From positions 15,230,417 through 15,294,416 of the forward strand of contig NC_134415.1 of the NCBI RefSeq assembly GCF_030867145.1: a stretch of 64,000 bases of DNA. Direction: 5' to 3'. This DNA is from Opisthocomus hoazin (taxonomy: Eukaryota > Chordata > Aves > Opisthocomiformes > Opisthocomidae). Within the stretch, counting starts at the first letter, position 1, and the number at the start of each line of letters is the position of its first letter. The notes beneath the pieces are model-generated. The model saw nothing but the letters and a program-made list of their open reading frames with translations. It had not been told where the DNA came from and made no database searches. A program made the position numbers and the translations under genes. Shown piece after piece: positions 26,595-37,950 of the stretch.

Positions 26595-29500
26595 TCTTAC
26601 CAGCTTGGGTGACTTACTGGGTAATGCAGTCTCTCCTCTCTTTTGGTTGAGGTGTTGTGTTTGTAAGAAGAAGATGTGTCCTTGGAAAGGAAGGAGGCTA
26701 CCTGACACCTAGGCAGCACCAGAGACCAGAAAGTCTCCCAAAGGCATAAAGACAGGGGTGAGGCAGTCAGTGTGGTGGCTGATGTGAAAGGGGATGTGAG
26801 GAAGGCAAGTGACAGAGAGAAAGCCCTGGACTTCTGGAGACCAGACTTGGGCTCCTTCAGGCAGCTTGTGGATGGGGTCCTCAGCTTCACAGTGACAGAG
26901 GTAGCAAAGTAGAAGAGCAACATAAAGGAAAATCTCAGCTTCACAATGAGGAAAAAAAAAGAGTGCTGTAGATTTCAGATGTCCTGCTAAAATAATGAGC
27001 TCGTATGACTCATGGAAAGTCTAATACCAGACAAGATATGAGACTCTCAAAGCTGTTAATAGCACTCTGGCTGGTAGACCTTCCTAGCTGCCTCTGCTAG
27101 CCTAGATAGCAAAGTATTGATTGCTGTTCTGGAGCAGTCTGCCAAAAAGTGTGCTTGCTTTTATCGATTCTTCTCCCTGCACAGCTGATGGAAAGCGTCC
27201 TGGGTGTCTTTGCCCAGTTGTTTGATATCATGTCCCTTTGGAGTCAGAGAAGTTGTTTTCAGTATTTGGAGGAAAATATCCTGAGACAGTATGATGCTGA
27301 GATGGCACAATTTTATATCACAGAGGTGGATAATCTGAGGCTGTGCCAGACATAGTACTTGGAGAAGAAGCACTTCTGCTATTCTTACTGCAGAACCCTT
27401 TTTCCCATCGCATGGGAGACATCCTCCTTCCAGCATCGGCTGCCTGTGCTGGGGGTAGGCTGGGGCACATCCGCGTCTAAAGAGAGAGAGAGCGTACTCT
27501 GGTGACTGGTGTGGAGGTGCTTGGCATAGGAAAATATATACCACACGTGGAAAGCCCTGAGCAGAGGAGAAAAAGACACAGCCCAGGTCTACTGTCATTG
27601 AAGGTGTCAGTCCAGAGCTAGGGTCAAGGACCTATTTGTCAAAGCATACCTCCTCCTTATCCGTGAGATTTTAGCAGGTGTGTGTAAGCAGCGGGAACAC
27701 TGAGCTATTGGCAGTATCTGTATGATCTCATATGGGACACAGATTTAGGTTATAGATTTACAGATTTAGGAGGATAATTCTGAATTGGATGTGTGCGGTC
27801 AGAGCTCTCCACTCCTCATTCCCGCAGTGCCCGTGCAGACTCCTGAGCGGTGAACTGCGTCATGGGAAAAGCGTTGAGAAAGCTTCTGAAAGATGCTTTG
27901 CCTCTGCTGCTCGTGCAGGTCAGGAGATTTTCATTCTTGTCTAACAGCTGCTTACAGTCTTTGCATTCATCCGTTCTCGGTCTCCTGCTGGTAGCGGTTT
28001 TTCTTCCCAGGAATCCCAAACAGAGTGAGAAGTCCAGCATTTCTGCAGAGAGCCATCTCGGCTGCTGTGCTGTGAATGACTTGGCTGGCTGTTTAGCTGC
28101 GGGGAGAGAAGAAACCTCTCAGAGAACGGAGGCGTGACCTTCTCTCTGTGACCGATTGCTATCACTTTTGTGAGTTTGTCACTTGGAATAACCTGGATGT
28201 CTTTCAGCGTGGCTTTGTCTTGCCCTAAGTGAAGTGAATGTTACTTTATCAACGGTGTTTTCAGATCAAGAATTCTGCTATGAGGAAAAGCATTTGGCTC
28301 TTTTAAAGATTCCCTTTTCTCTTTTAAAGATTCACTCTGCTCGTGTATTTTCTTTTTATAATTAATCCAGCTAAAACCCACGATATGCTTGTGTGTAGCC
28401 ATAGTGTGAGCGGTGAGACGATAGGCAAAGTTTAATATTTTCTTTGTAGAGACAGTAAATTTGAAGGTGAAATAAATTCTTCAGTCCTGTCCTACAGACT
28501 GCTGGGGTTTTGCCATCCTGAGCCAGCTCTTGTAGCTGTAAGACCACCCTGGCTCCCCAGATACAGGGCTATATAGATGTATGCTGGCACAGTTTTTATA
28601 CACCTGTTTATATCTCTAAAATACTGTCCTGACTCAGGGTTAATTCATTGCTTGAAGATGACTTTGAGATGTCTAACGCATGCCCCAAGTGCAGTGGATG
28701 CCGATATGCTCTGTCTGGGGAGCGCAGCAGTGGGGCACCGCTGGCTGTCCACATTTTTCAGCTTCTGCATAGAGGACAGAGTGAATTTCCTGCACAAATG
28801 CTGATCTTGTGAGTGGTGCATGCAGAGGTGTTCTGAAGCGATAAGGGGACAAAACAGCTAATAAAAGCTGTGGAAAGATGGAGAGGGCTACATGTCTTTT
28901 ATTCAAGGAGTAAAAGCTTTCAACTGATGTTCAGAAGAGTGGTAGTGGTACTGCCACAGTACGGATAGCTCTACCAGCTCCTCCTTCCAGCCAGGCTGTT
29001 AAAGGATTGGTTTTTGTAGGCTTTTAGAGAAAACTGTCGGCAGCCCTGAGCTTTACAATTCTCCTTCTCAACTGACAGAATATGATTGAAAAACGTTATG
29101 AGGAAGCAAGTACATTTGATCTCTGACCTAGTATCGGAAAAGACCCCTGAAACTCACCACAGGTGCAAACAAGGCTCAGATGACTCAGCCAATGTGCACT
29201 GAGCCCTGAGCTCGGCAGGGTGTGCTGGGTTTGCCTGGGCGAATGAAATGTCCTTTGTGGAAAGATTTGGCAGCCTAATGGTGAAAAGTGCTGTTCACAT
29301 TGTAGGCTTTATTTTTCCAGTTTGCATTGGTAAAGGGACCTGAGGATTGGCTGACAGCATTTTGAGAGCTCACTTTCTGTGTGTCTGCGAACAGTGATGG
29401 TCTCTGTTTTCCCCTCAGCAGATGCAGCCCTGGCTGACCTGTGCGAAAGATTCTAAGCAGAAGTGGGCAACGTGGTGCAGTGCCCGACTCCTCAGCCGTG

Positions 29501-30494
29501 TTGTCAAGCTGCGCAGTTTCGATGTGAGCAACTCACCTCTTCTGACCTCACTCGGCAGCATGCGCGCTTGCCCAAATAAGCAGCCCATTTGCTTATATAC
29601 CAAGCAAACAGCCCTGAAAAGCCGATACTGCTCCGTTTGAAGTGCTGAAGAACTTTGGCATTCATCTGCAAGGTCAGAGAGGCTGTATTTTTCCGGCAAG
29701 CCGCTCTGAAATCCCTGTGGGGTTGTTTGCTCCTGATTCTTCTCTGAGCAGCCATCCACTTCCATCCTGTCCCTAGAGCACTGTCAGAGCAGAGTCCCTG
29801 CAAACAGTACTCGTGTTTTAAAACTTTCCAGGGAAAGATGGGATGATGCTTTCTCTTCTGTAGGGCTTGTGTTGTGCTGAGCCTTTTCTCTTGTAGAAAT
29901 TGCTTTACTTTACTCAGGCACTCCATCACATGGAAAAGCGGTTTGTAGCCCTATGTTGTTCTTCAGCAGAAGCTACCGATGCCTGTTACCTATCCCAAAC
30001 AAGGCCCTGGCAAAGGAATGTGAGAAATTTTCAGATGGAGTTGTTGTCAGCCTTTGGATTTGAATTTGCAGTGTAAATATCCTTTTGTTAAGTAGATCAA
30101 CTTAGAAAAGTAAAATGCTTGAAAGTTTAAAAAATAATAAGGGATATTTCTGTATTTAGATGGTCTTTCATCAGTGTTTACCATGAGAAACCCTGACATC
30201 TGTACCCTTTCTGTGCACCACTGTGGCATCTTGAAGATTGCTGAGGTGATGGTGTCTCTTCTGTAAAACTGTTGATTTGAACCTTGTGGTGAAGGATACA
30301 GATACCACTACTGTCCTTTGTTAGTGTCCTTTTAACAGAAGAGGTTAGGAAAGCATGTTAGTAACTCTCAGATGGCATGATTAAAGGCTGAGAAAGCTTT
30401 TCCTGAAACCTTTTGCAGTCCATGCATCTGAAACTACTTGTTCTTTGTTGCAGGTGGTTGGGACTGGCACATAGCTTCAAACTTCACTTGAGGC
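26595..30494. other. intergenic region, no supported gene
   Basis: A moderately GC-rich stretch of 3.9 kb. ORFs at 27149-27355 (+), 27161-27598 (-), 29504-29929 (-) and others are short, overlap each other antisense and have no recognised similarity. A sense ORF at 27187-27354 follows an acceptor-like 'ctccctgcacag' and has an amino-acid composition compatible with coding, but no donor or partner exon was identified. Confidence 0.55.
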
Positions 30495-30750
30495 TTCAAT
30501 GGCCTCAAGTTGTGTCAGGGGAGGTTTAGATTGGATATTAGGAAAAATTTCTTTACTGAAAGAGTTGTGAAGCATTGGAACAGGCTGCCCAGGGAAGTGG
30601 TGGAGTCACCATCCCTGGAGGTGTTCAAAAAATGTGTAGCTGTGGCACTTCTAGACAAGGTTTAGCAGGCATGGTGGTGATGGGTTGACAGTTGCACTTG
30701 ATGATCTTAGAGGTCTTTTCCAACCTTAATGATTCTATGATTCTATGATT
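30495..30750 (+). mobile_element. CR1 LINE 3' fragment
   Basis: A CR1 3' end in + orientation. It retains 'ggggaggtttagattggata' and 'tttctttactgaaagagttg' (the FFTERV part of ORF2), then 'caggctgcccagggaagtgg', the 3' UTR 'gatcttagaggtcttttcc', and a clean tail of 'gattctatgattctatgatt'. The well preserved octamer tail makes it one of the younger-looking copies here. Confidence 0.92.
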
Positions 30751-32027
30751 AAATTTTCCAGGGAAGGGCAGACTGGTAGAGTAATTGTGTGCATGCTTTT
30801 TCTTTAGGAAACGATGCTGAAAAGGAGTCAGCTTCAAAAGAACCCAATCAAGTGAGAGAATCTACCTTCTATTTTTTACAAGTCCTGGGTTTTGGATGAG
30901 AAAGAAAATAAATGACAATTTCAGCTCCATGAAATCCTTACAGAAGAAACTGTAAGGAGAATCAGCCTTTCCCTACAGGCAAAAGGCTCAGGAAGAGTGA
31001 GTGGTACAGGTGGTGGTGGTGGTGGGAGAGAAGGGCTGAAGTGCTACCAGTCGCAGACGTCTGCCTCTGTGTCTTCATCATCCCTTACTGACTTCTTTGG
31101 CAATTGTGCGTGGCTGTTCGCATGCTTTATCCTGCTTAAATCCGGAGCTGTTGTATTGCAGGTCTGCGAGGCACGAGCTGTTCATCGCAGGTGCCGGGGT
31201 GAAGCATGGCTGCCAGTGGTTCTCACGGGGCTCAGGTGTAGGAAAGTCAGTGGAGCAGCAGTTCTGCCCCTCCTCCCTGACTCTGAGGTGCACCGGTTTG
31301 AAGTCATCAGCTGTTTGTGTTTTATCTATAGGGTAATCTATAAGGTACCTATACTGCTACCAAAATATTCTTAGGCAGAGTTGGGAAGCCTAAACCCTAA
31401 TATTTGACAGAGCTTTCTGGCATTAAAAAATGTACAGGGATTTGACATTTTTTGCTTTCTTTCACCTGTCTTCTTGCAAATGAGCATGAGTCTTGTCTTT
31501 GACCCTGTTAAACTTTTATTTACTAAAGTTTCTTCCATAAAATCCCGCTGCTTACTTGGATGTGCAACTCTTTCCTCTCTAATAGAGCAAGTATGCTTTA
31601 ATTTTGGTTATAAAATACTGTATAATGGTATATTGGCAGAAAGCTCTCTGCTATAAAATGCCAGCCTAAGCTCTGAGCCCGAGTGGAGTCCCTGCACAAA
31701 ACACTTGTATTCTGTGATATAACGGTGCTTCTGTTAAAACTGTTCATGTGAGGAAATAATGTCTGTGATAAAACTCATGTTCTTTACCACATGGCCCAGA
31801 TACCTGGGATTTATACCTAAGTCCTTTGGCAGTCACACAAAAGAGCCAGTAGATACCTAGTAGTAGTCCAAACCTCAGTTTGCGTTTCCAGAAATTGCAC
31901 CCCTGATTCTTTCCCCAAGTTTGGAAGAGCAGCTGAAGTGGTTTGTCCAAAAATAGTGTTCTCGCTAACTTTCCAGAACATGGACGTTGATGTTATATTC
32001 ATATATCCTGTTCAACAAGGAACCTTT
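30751..32027. other. intergenic region, no supported gene
   Basis: A short unique region with a (GGT)n stretch at about 31009-31024. Overlapping ORFs on both strands around 31000-31370 are judged non-coding. Nothing else was seen. Confidence 0.6.
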
Positions 32028-32212
32028 ACAGAATCACAGAATCACAGAACGTTAGGGGTTGGAAGGGACCTCTGTGGGTCATCTAGTCCAACCCCACTGC
32101 CGAAGCAGGGTCACCCAGAGCAGGCTGCACAGGACGTTGTCCAGGCAGGTCTGGAATATCTCCAGAGAAGGACACTCCACAGCCTCCCTGGGCAGCCTGT
32201 TACCATTATGTA
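32028..32212 (-). mobile_element. CR1 LINE 3' fragment
   Basis: Read on the + strand it begins 'cagaatcacagaatcacag' (a variant octamer tail), then 'ggttggaagggacctctgtg' and 'catctagtccaaccccactg', ending near 'cctccctgggcagcctgtta'. The element is therefore on the minus strand. It is of a different subfamily type from the 63 kb copy, judging by the 'gggtcacccagagcaggctg' segment. Only about 185 bases remain. Confidence 0.9.
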
Positions 32213-35200
32213 AGTAAGAGTACAAGGTCTAGGTCTTTTTTTAGTATATTTTTGATGTATGGAAAAGTACCGTCCCGAAGTAAACTAATTCATGTAATGG
32301 GAAGGAGTTTTCTATTTTCCTCTTTCTTGGGAGCTTAGACATAAAGGCTTGTGGGTGCTGATTTTAATGTGTGAGTCAAAAGCTGGCATTAGGGAAAAAT
32401 AAAGGGGTAATATGTGATGGTAAGGAACAATGTGTAGGAAGTAAGGAGAAGCGTCTATCTCTCCATAAAAACTTTGTACTTCTGAAGATTTTGTACTGTT
32501 ATATAGCTTGGGGGGTGTTCTCTGACCACTTGTAACTGTTTCCAAGCTCTAATCTCGTTTGAGGGAGTGACGTTCTTGGTACTCTGGAAAAATCCATTAG
32601 TCCTGTTAGTCCATGGGATGTGCAGGGGTGTGGAGTAAAGAGCAGAATAAAAAGCACCTTTCCTTTTCAGCATCCTGAAAGGATGTGTTTTTTTCTCGTT
32701 TCCAACTACAGAAAAGCAACAACGGTATTACAGAAAGTTCAGAAAAAGTAAGAGCAGAAGAAACCAGCATGTCTCGGATTCCTCTGCTACAGCAGTCTTC
32801 TAGACTCGTCATTGTTATGAGACACTTCTATTATCGGCTCCGACACCTGCTGGAATGCTAGTATTAGACTTCAGGGGTGTCTATGGTATATAGTTTATAA
32901 TAGCAACTGGCACCTGGAAACAAGTAAGTGGATTCAGCTGATGGAAGCACAATACCAAGTTAAGATTATTTATGTTTTCAGTGATTTGCTCCTCCTGCGT
33001 TGTATTCTCTTAATCCAGGATTAAATTCTAATTGTGGCTAAATCCTTGGAAAGCTTATCAGTTTGAATGGACATTTTAGGAAACCACTATATGTGAGGTC
33101 TGAATGGAAAGCTGTGGGGTGTGACTCTTGCTACCTGGTAATTTCTGGACATTTTGTGCGAGGCAAGCAAAAATTAAATAAAAGGAACGAAGATAATGTC
33201 TTTGCATGCTTTGTTCTCAGATATGATGGCAAAGGCAATGGAATGAAAGCACAGTGCCTTGGGTTTTGCTCTCCGTTATGCTGCCTGCACACAGTCCCAT
33301 ATGAACACATGAAGATAAAAGTCTATGTTATTTTGCTAGTTTGGATGTTGGAGCTGAGTGTGTAGAGCAAAAGCGTCGTCAAAAAGGAAACCCACATTTT
33401 TTTCAAAAGGATCAGGATCCATCGGTGCATAATTAGACACAGGACAAGAACAGATGGAGTTAAGCAGGAGGTTTGTTTTGTTCTGTAGTTTTGATATGAA
33501 TGAACAAATCTTCATCGAAGCCAGTGCAGCTCTATCCAGCTGCTGCCTCATCTGTGTAACCTGTAGCTCCATAAATACAGTTATTGCTATTGCTGGTTAT
33601 ATGCCACAGGCTAAGTACTAGCATTGCTGTATTAAGGCATGTCAGGCTTGCTTTGCTTCAAATTGCTTGTGCCTGCCTGGAACTTTATTTTAGCTGGCTT
33701 ATCTGTGACAGCAAATGTTTTAATTATCAGGTGACTATTTCCTGATTTGTTTTACTTATTTTTCATAATCGTGGGTTAGAACCACTATTTTTGTACAGCC
33801 AGGAGTAGCAGATAGCTATTCTGTGTTGAATGAAATATTTACAACACTGTCTTCATGTTGCAATATAGAGGAATATAGGCCTGGCCTGGCAGTGGAGGGC
33901 TTGCCCATGGGAACCCAGGGTGCAGTGGAGAGGAGTGCAGACGTGGGGCAATGAGAGAAGAGGGCACAGGGGGTCAGTTCAGAGCTATGAACAGCTCAGC
34001 AGCAAACAGTTAAATGTAAACGTGGGAGCAGGGGAAAACCAGCTTACAGGTAGCAGAGAAAATAGATAAGAGGTATACAACGTATGTAAGATAGTTTTTA
34101 TTTAGGACATTCAGACATAATGGGGAGTTGCAGACCAAGTAAGAAGAGCAGGGTGTAAAGCGTGAAAGAAAATGCAAAAAACTAGCCCCAGAAGGACCTC
34201 AGAAAGAGGAGGAGGAATTCAGCAGCTTCAACATCGTGCTCCTCCTGGCAAAGAAGAGGGCGAAAACTCTACCACCACTGTCATACTTGTCCCAGCAAAA
34301 ACCCAGGAAAACTGATGACTCCCTGTAACCGTTTCCTCCCCCTGCCTCAAGCCAGCAGCCTGCAGACTGCAAGAGAAAGAGTGGAAGGGTAAGTATAACA
34401 CCAGGGAGAAGGTAAATCCTAACAAGAGTATGTTTTATTGAATTATTAGAAAGACTTTGTCCCATGTTATTATTCTTTATTTCTTCTGTCATTAATGAAA
34501 TACATTTTGACATGCTTTAAGTTTCCCCTTTTTTTCCTGTATAATTCCCTTATTTGCCCAATTTGTAATAGCTTGCTTAGTCCCTAGATGCACCTTCAAG
34601 GTGGTTCTGACATTAAAGTCCTGCTGATACATGAAACGCTGGGGTTTTTGTTCTGCCTTTTTTGCAGTGAGGGATTTCTTCACATGAGTCAAAGTGACAG
34701 TTCATTGGGTGCACCTGCCTCTTACAGCGTACTTCAGAGTCTGGGAAGCAGAAAAAAACCCAGTACATTTTGCCTCTTTGAACCAACGCTTAAGGAATTC
34801 ATTTCACTTTCTCAAAAAAAAACCCAGTTTGTTCACAACTATTTGTAATAAATTGTCCTTTACTACTAGCATGCTCTGTATTGAACAGATCTGACTGTGA
34901 AGGGTAGCTTGGGTTTTGGTCTTGTTTGTGAGTGGTAGCACCTTCTTCAGTTTTTGTGGTTCACAATATTTGCAATGTCCATAAATTCTGCAGGAGATTG
35001 CAGGCATATGATATGATGCAAGCTCATATTTGGGGAAAAATTATACTTTAGCTGGGCTCCCCCCTCAACTGGAGCACTGAAGTGCTGCTGCAACACAGAC
35101 GGTAAAAGTGCTCCAGTGACAGGACACCAAGTCAGCCACTGCTTCGAAGTAGGTTTGTCTAAAGCTGCTGCTATAATGAGCTCACCAAGGAGGACTGGAA

Positions 35201-37515
35201 GGCTTTTAAAGCCAAAAAAGCCGAGTTTTGCTAGAGCAGGAACCACAATAACATGTCTTTAATGCAAAAAACTCAGTGCAACTCATGAAGACAGGTTGGA
35301 AATCCAAGTGCTCGAATCTTGACCTCCCCCATGCTGCAGAGAGGCTCCTGCCTTCCAGCCAAAGTTCCACTCTTTCTCAGTGGTTGCCAAGAGTTCCTGG
35401 TCCCCTCTCTTCCTTAGGAAACCCTTTCTGTCATCACAGAAGCAGGACTTCCCACTCCTCACTGCGATCTTGCATGAACTGATGCAGCTGCCTGCTTAAC
35501 CTACTCAGTGTAAGTTCAGCTCAGAGCAGGGAGTTTAAATAATAAAAACCCTCAGCCACCTCTTCTGCACAAGGCAGTTTTCCCTTCTCCTGAATCATCG
35601 TTCAAGATGAAACTAGCATCTGAAGCTGCAAGATCATCTGTTTTCATCAATCGAGACACAGAGTTCCCTGAGAAATTGTTAATTTTAAACTGCACATTGC
35701 AGTAAGAAGCGCTAACCAAGCATTTTTTCCACCATGTTAATTTCTAGATCTGTCACAAGCTACGTAACACAATTCCGCAGAGAATCATTAGCTTTCAGGG
35801 TTGATGAGAATAAGAGTAAAGTAAGAAGCAGAGTAGGCTAAACTCCATTAAAATCATGGCAGAAGCATGGATTTTACAATTTATTAATTATATGACGTAA
35901 TAATTTTCTTAACTGAATTTGGCAGGTAACCTAACTCAGGAGCTGAAATGTGGTTTGGATATTCCACTTGAGAATCCATCGAGTGCATTTCTTTTCATGC
36001 TGAAATGTCACAGCAAGGGAACAGTCTGGGGTTAAACGGGCACGTTTTGAAACATAAATGGTCGAGCATGTTTCATATTATGGTCACTCTTCAATTTAAA
36101 TATTTCGGATGCGTTTTTTCTGCTATAAAATTGGAGGTTGCTATGTTAGCACCAGTTGAACCTCAGCAACGAAAGAGCAGATGCAGAGCTGCTTTCTGAC
36201 AGGTGAGCTATGCCAAGCGGCGTGCAGCTAGCACAGTCATTCCCACTCCTCCATTGTCATGTTTTCAGTCTTACTGACCTGATCTGTTCATAGTTTTCTT
36301 CTTTTAATTCAGTGGGCATTAGAAAAGATCCCATACAAAGCATTTCAACAAGTGTGTTTTCTTGGAAGTAGTGAATATGTGTGACCTGATTTTGGAAAAA
36401 TCATCGGTTACTGATGTGGAATGCATTTTATGACTACCTCAATGAAATCCGTACGCATAACTGAACATTACATGATAATTCTTTGTAAGACTAAGAGATG
36501 TCTTGCTGGATATTGACAGTTTTTTCATTTTACAGTGAATAGTCTAATGAAAAATATGAAGTAGAAATGAAAATGATTTATCAAAAAAAAAAAATTTATG
36601 TAGCGACGTTCCTACTAATACACTATTGGATTTTCCTTGAAATCTTCCAGATTAATATTTCTGTAAAATTTCACAAAATTTCATGCCTTCTAGAGACAAA
36701 ATTTTATTTTTATTCTGCAGCGCCTATTTCTATCTGCTTACGGTTTATTGTAAACCATCCCTTTTGCGTATTTTTCCTTTTGCCTTCTCCATCTTTTGTC
36801 GCTTGCTTTAATCCAGGTATAACAGGCATCATGTAAAAATAGTGCTGTGAGATCTTACGCTAGCTTTCTCACAAAATTCCTTTGGCAACTGCCAAGCTCT
36901 CAGTGTTCATCACGGAAACAGGTGCTTGTTAGAAATATACATCATATGGTTTCCACCACACACAAATTTTAGGATTTTTCCGTTACTATGTGCTGGAAAC
37001 AGTCAGTAAACTGAGCTCTAATGTAACTAGCCTGAGTATCTCAGGCCAGTAAATGCTGCTGTGATATTTGCCTTATTGTGCTGTATGTATGTCACTTTGA
37101 AAGGGTTTAGAGAGGTGGACAGGGATTAAAAGGCTGTTGCATAATTTTAGCGGCCCAAATCGGAGCTACCTGCTGGCTTATATCCACCCTAAACTGGCTT
37201 TGCCTGCCGCCTCCAAGACCATTGGTGAGTTCAGAGTGTCCATGAAATGGGCTTCATTAACCTGTCGTGTCATAGCCCAGACACTCCATCACTCACTTTA
37301 ATCAGGTATCCTGAGGTATCGATGGTTTCAGAGTCTTTCCTCTTTCATTAACCTTCCAGGAACAGCTGCATTCAACCCTCAAGTGCAGCCACGAGTATTA
37401 ATTTCTTACATTCTTTTATACATAGCATAGAAGTTTCAGCTTCTGTTAGACTTGAAAATGTGGCTTGCTGATGGGCTTAAATCCAAATCCTGCTTTTACT
37501 TGCACCAGTGAGGTA
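32213..37515. other. intergenic region, no supported gene
   Basis: A 5.3 kb stretch with only short ORFs, none recognised. It contains AT-rich parts, a purine-rich stretch around 33880-34220 and an A12 run near 36582. No gene, RNA or repeat family was identified. Confidence 0.6.
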
Positions 37516-37950
37516 GTTGGGTGTCAGCTGGCAGGGTGGTGCGCAGGGGTGAGCCCAGCGTGCCCATGCCGGCCGTGCAGTCCCTTCCCCGGAGGTCTGG
37601 GAGAGCAGTTTGCTGGAGGGCTGAAGTGTCTGGCTCCGGTGGGCATCGTACAGAAGGACAGGGCTCGCTGCTCCTGCTCCCAGACCTGCCCTCGGCTGCA
37701 CGGCGGACACGTGCCCGCTCTCACAGCCCACTCGGCAGGGGACAGTGAGATCTTCTGCCAGGAGAAAGCCCCAATGGCCGGGTCCCTGGTGCCACGGCAG
37801 CTCCTCTTCGCACAGCTGACAGGAGACAGGTCGAGCAGCTCGGCTGTCCGGGGCAGGCAGGGCACAGCGGGGAGGGACGCATGCGTGAGGTTCGGGCGAG
37901 CGCAGGGAGCGTGTAGCAGGAGCCGCAGCACCAGCCCCCATGGCGAGTTT
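37516..37950. promoter_or_regulatory. CpG-rich patch, possible CpG island
   Basis: This 435-base segment stands out from its AT-rich surroundings. I counted about 29 CpG dinucleotides by eye (for example in 'ttcgggcgagcgcag' and 'acgcatgcgtg') together with high GC content. Long ORFs on both strands here (37465-38070 plus, 37477-37941 minus) are explained by the shortage of AT-rich stop codons. It lies about 3.4 kb upstream of the opsin start codon on the same strand, so it could be a promoter or an upstream untranslated exon, but no transcript evidence is visible. Confidence 0.4.
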
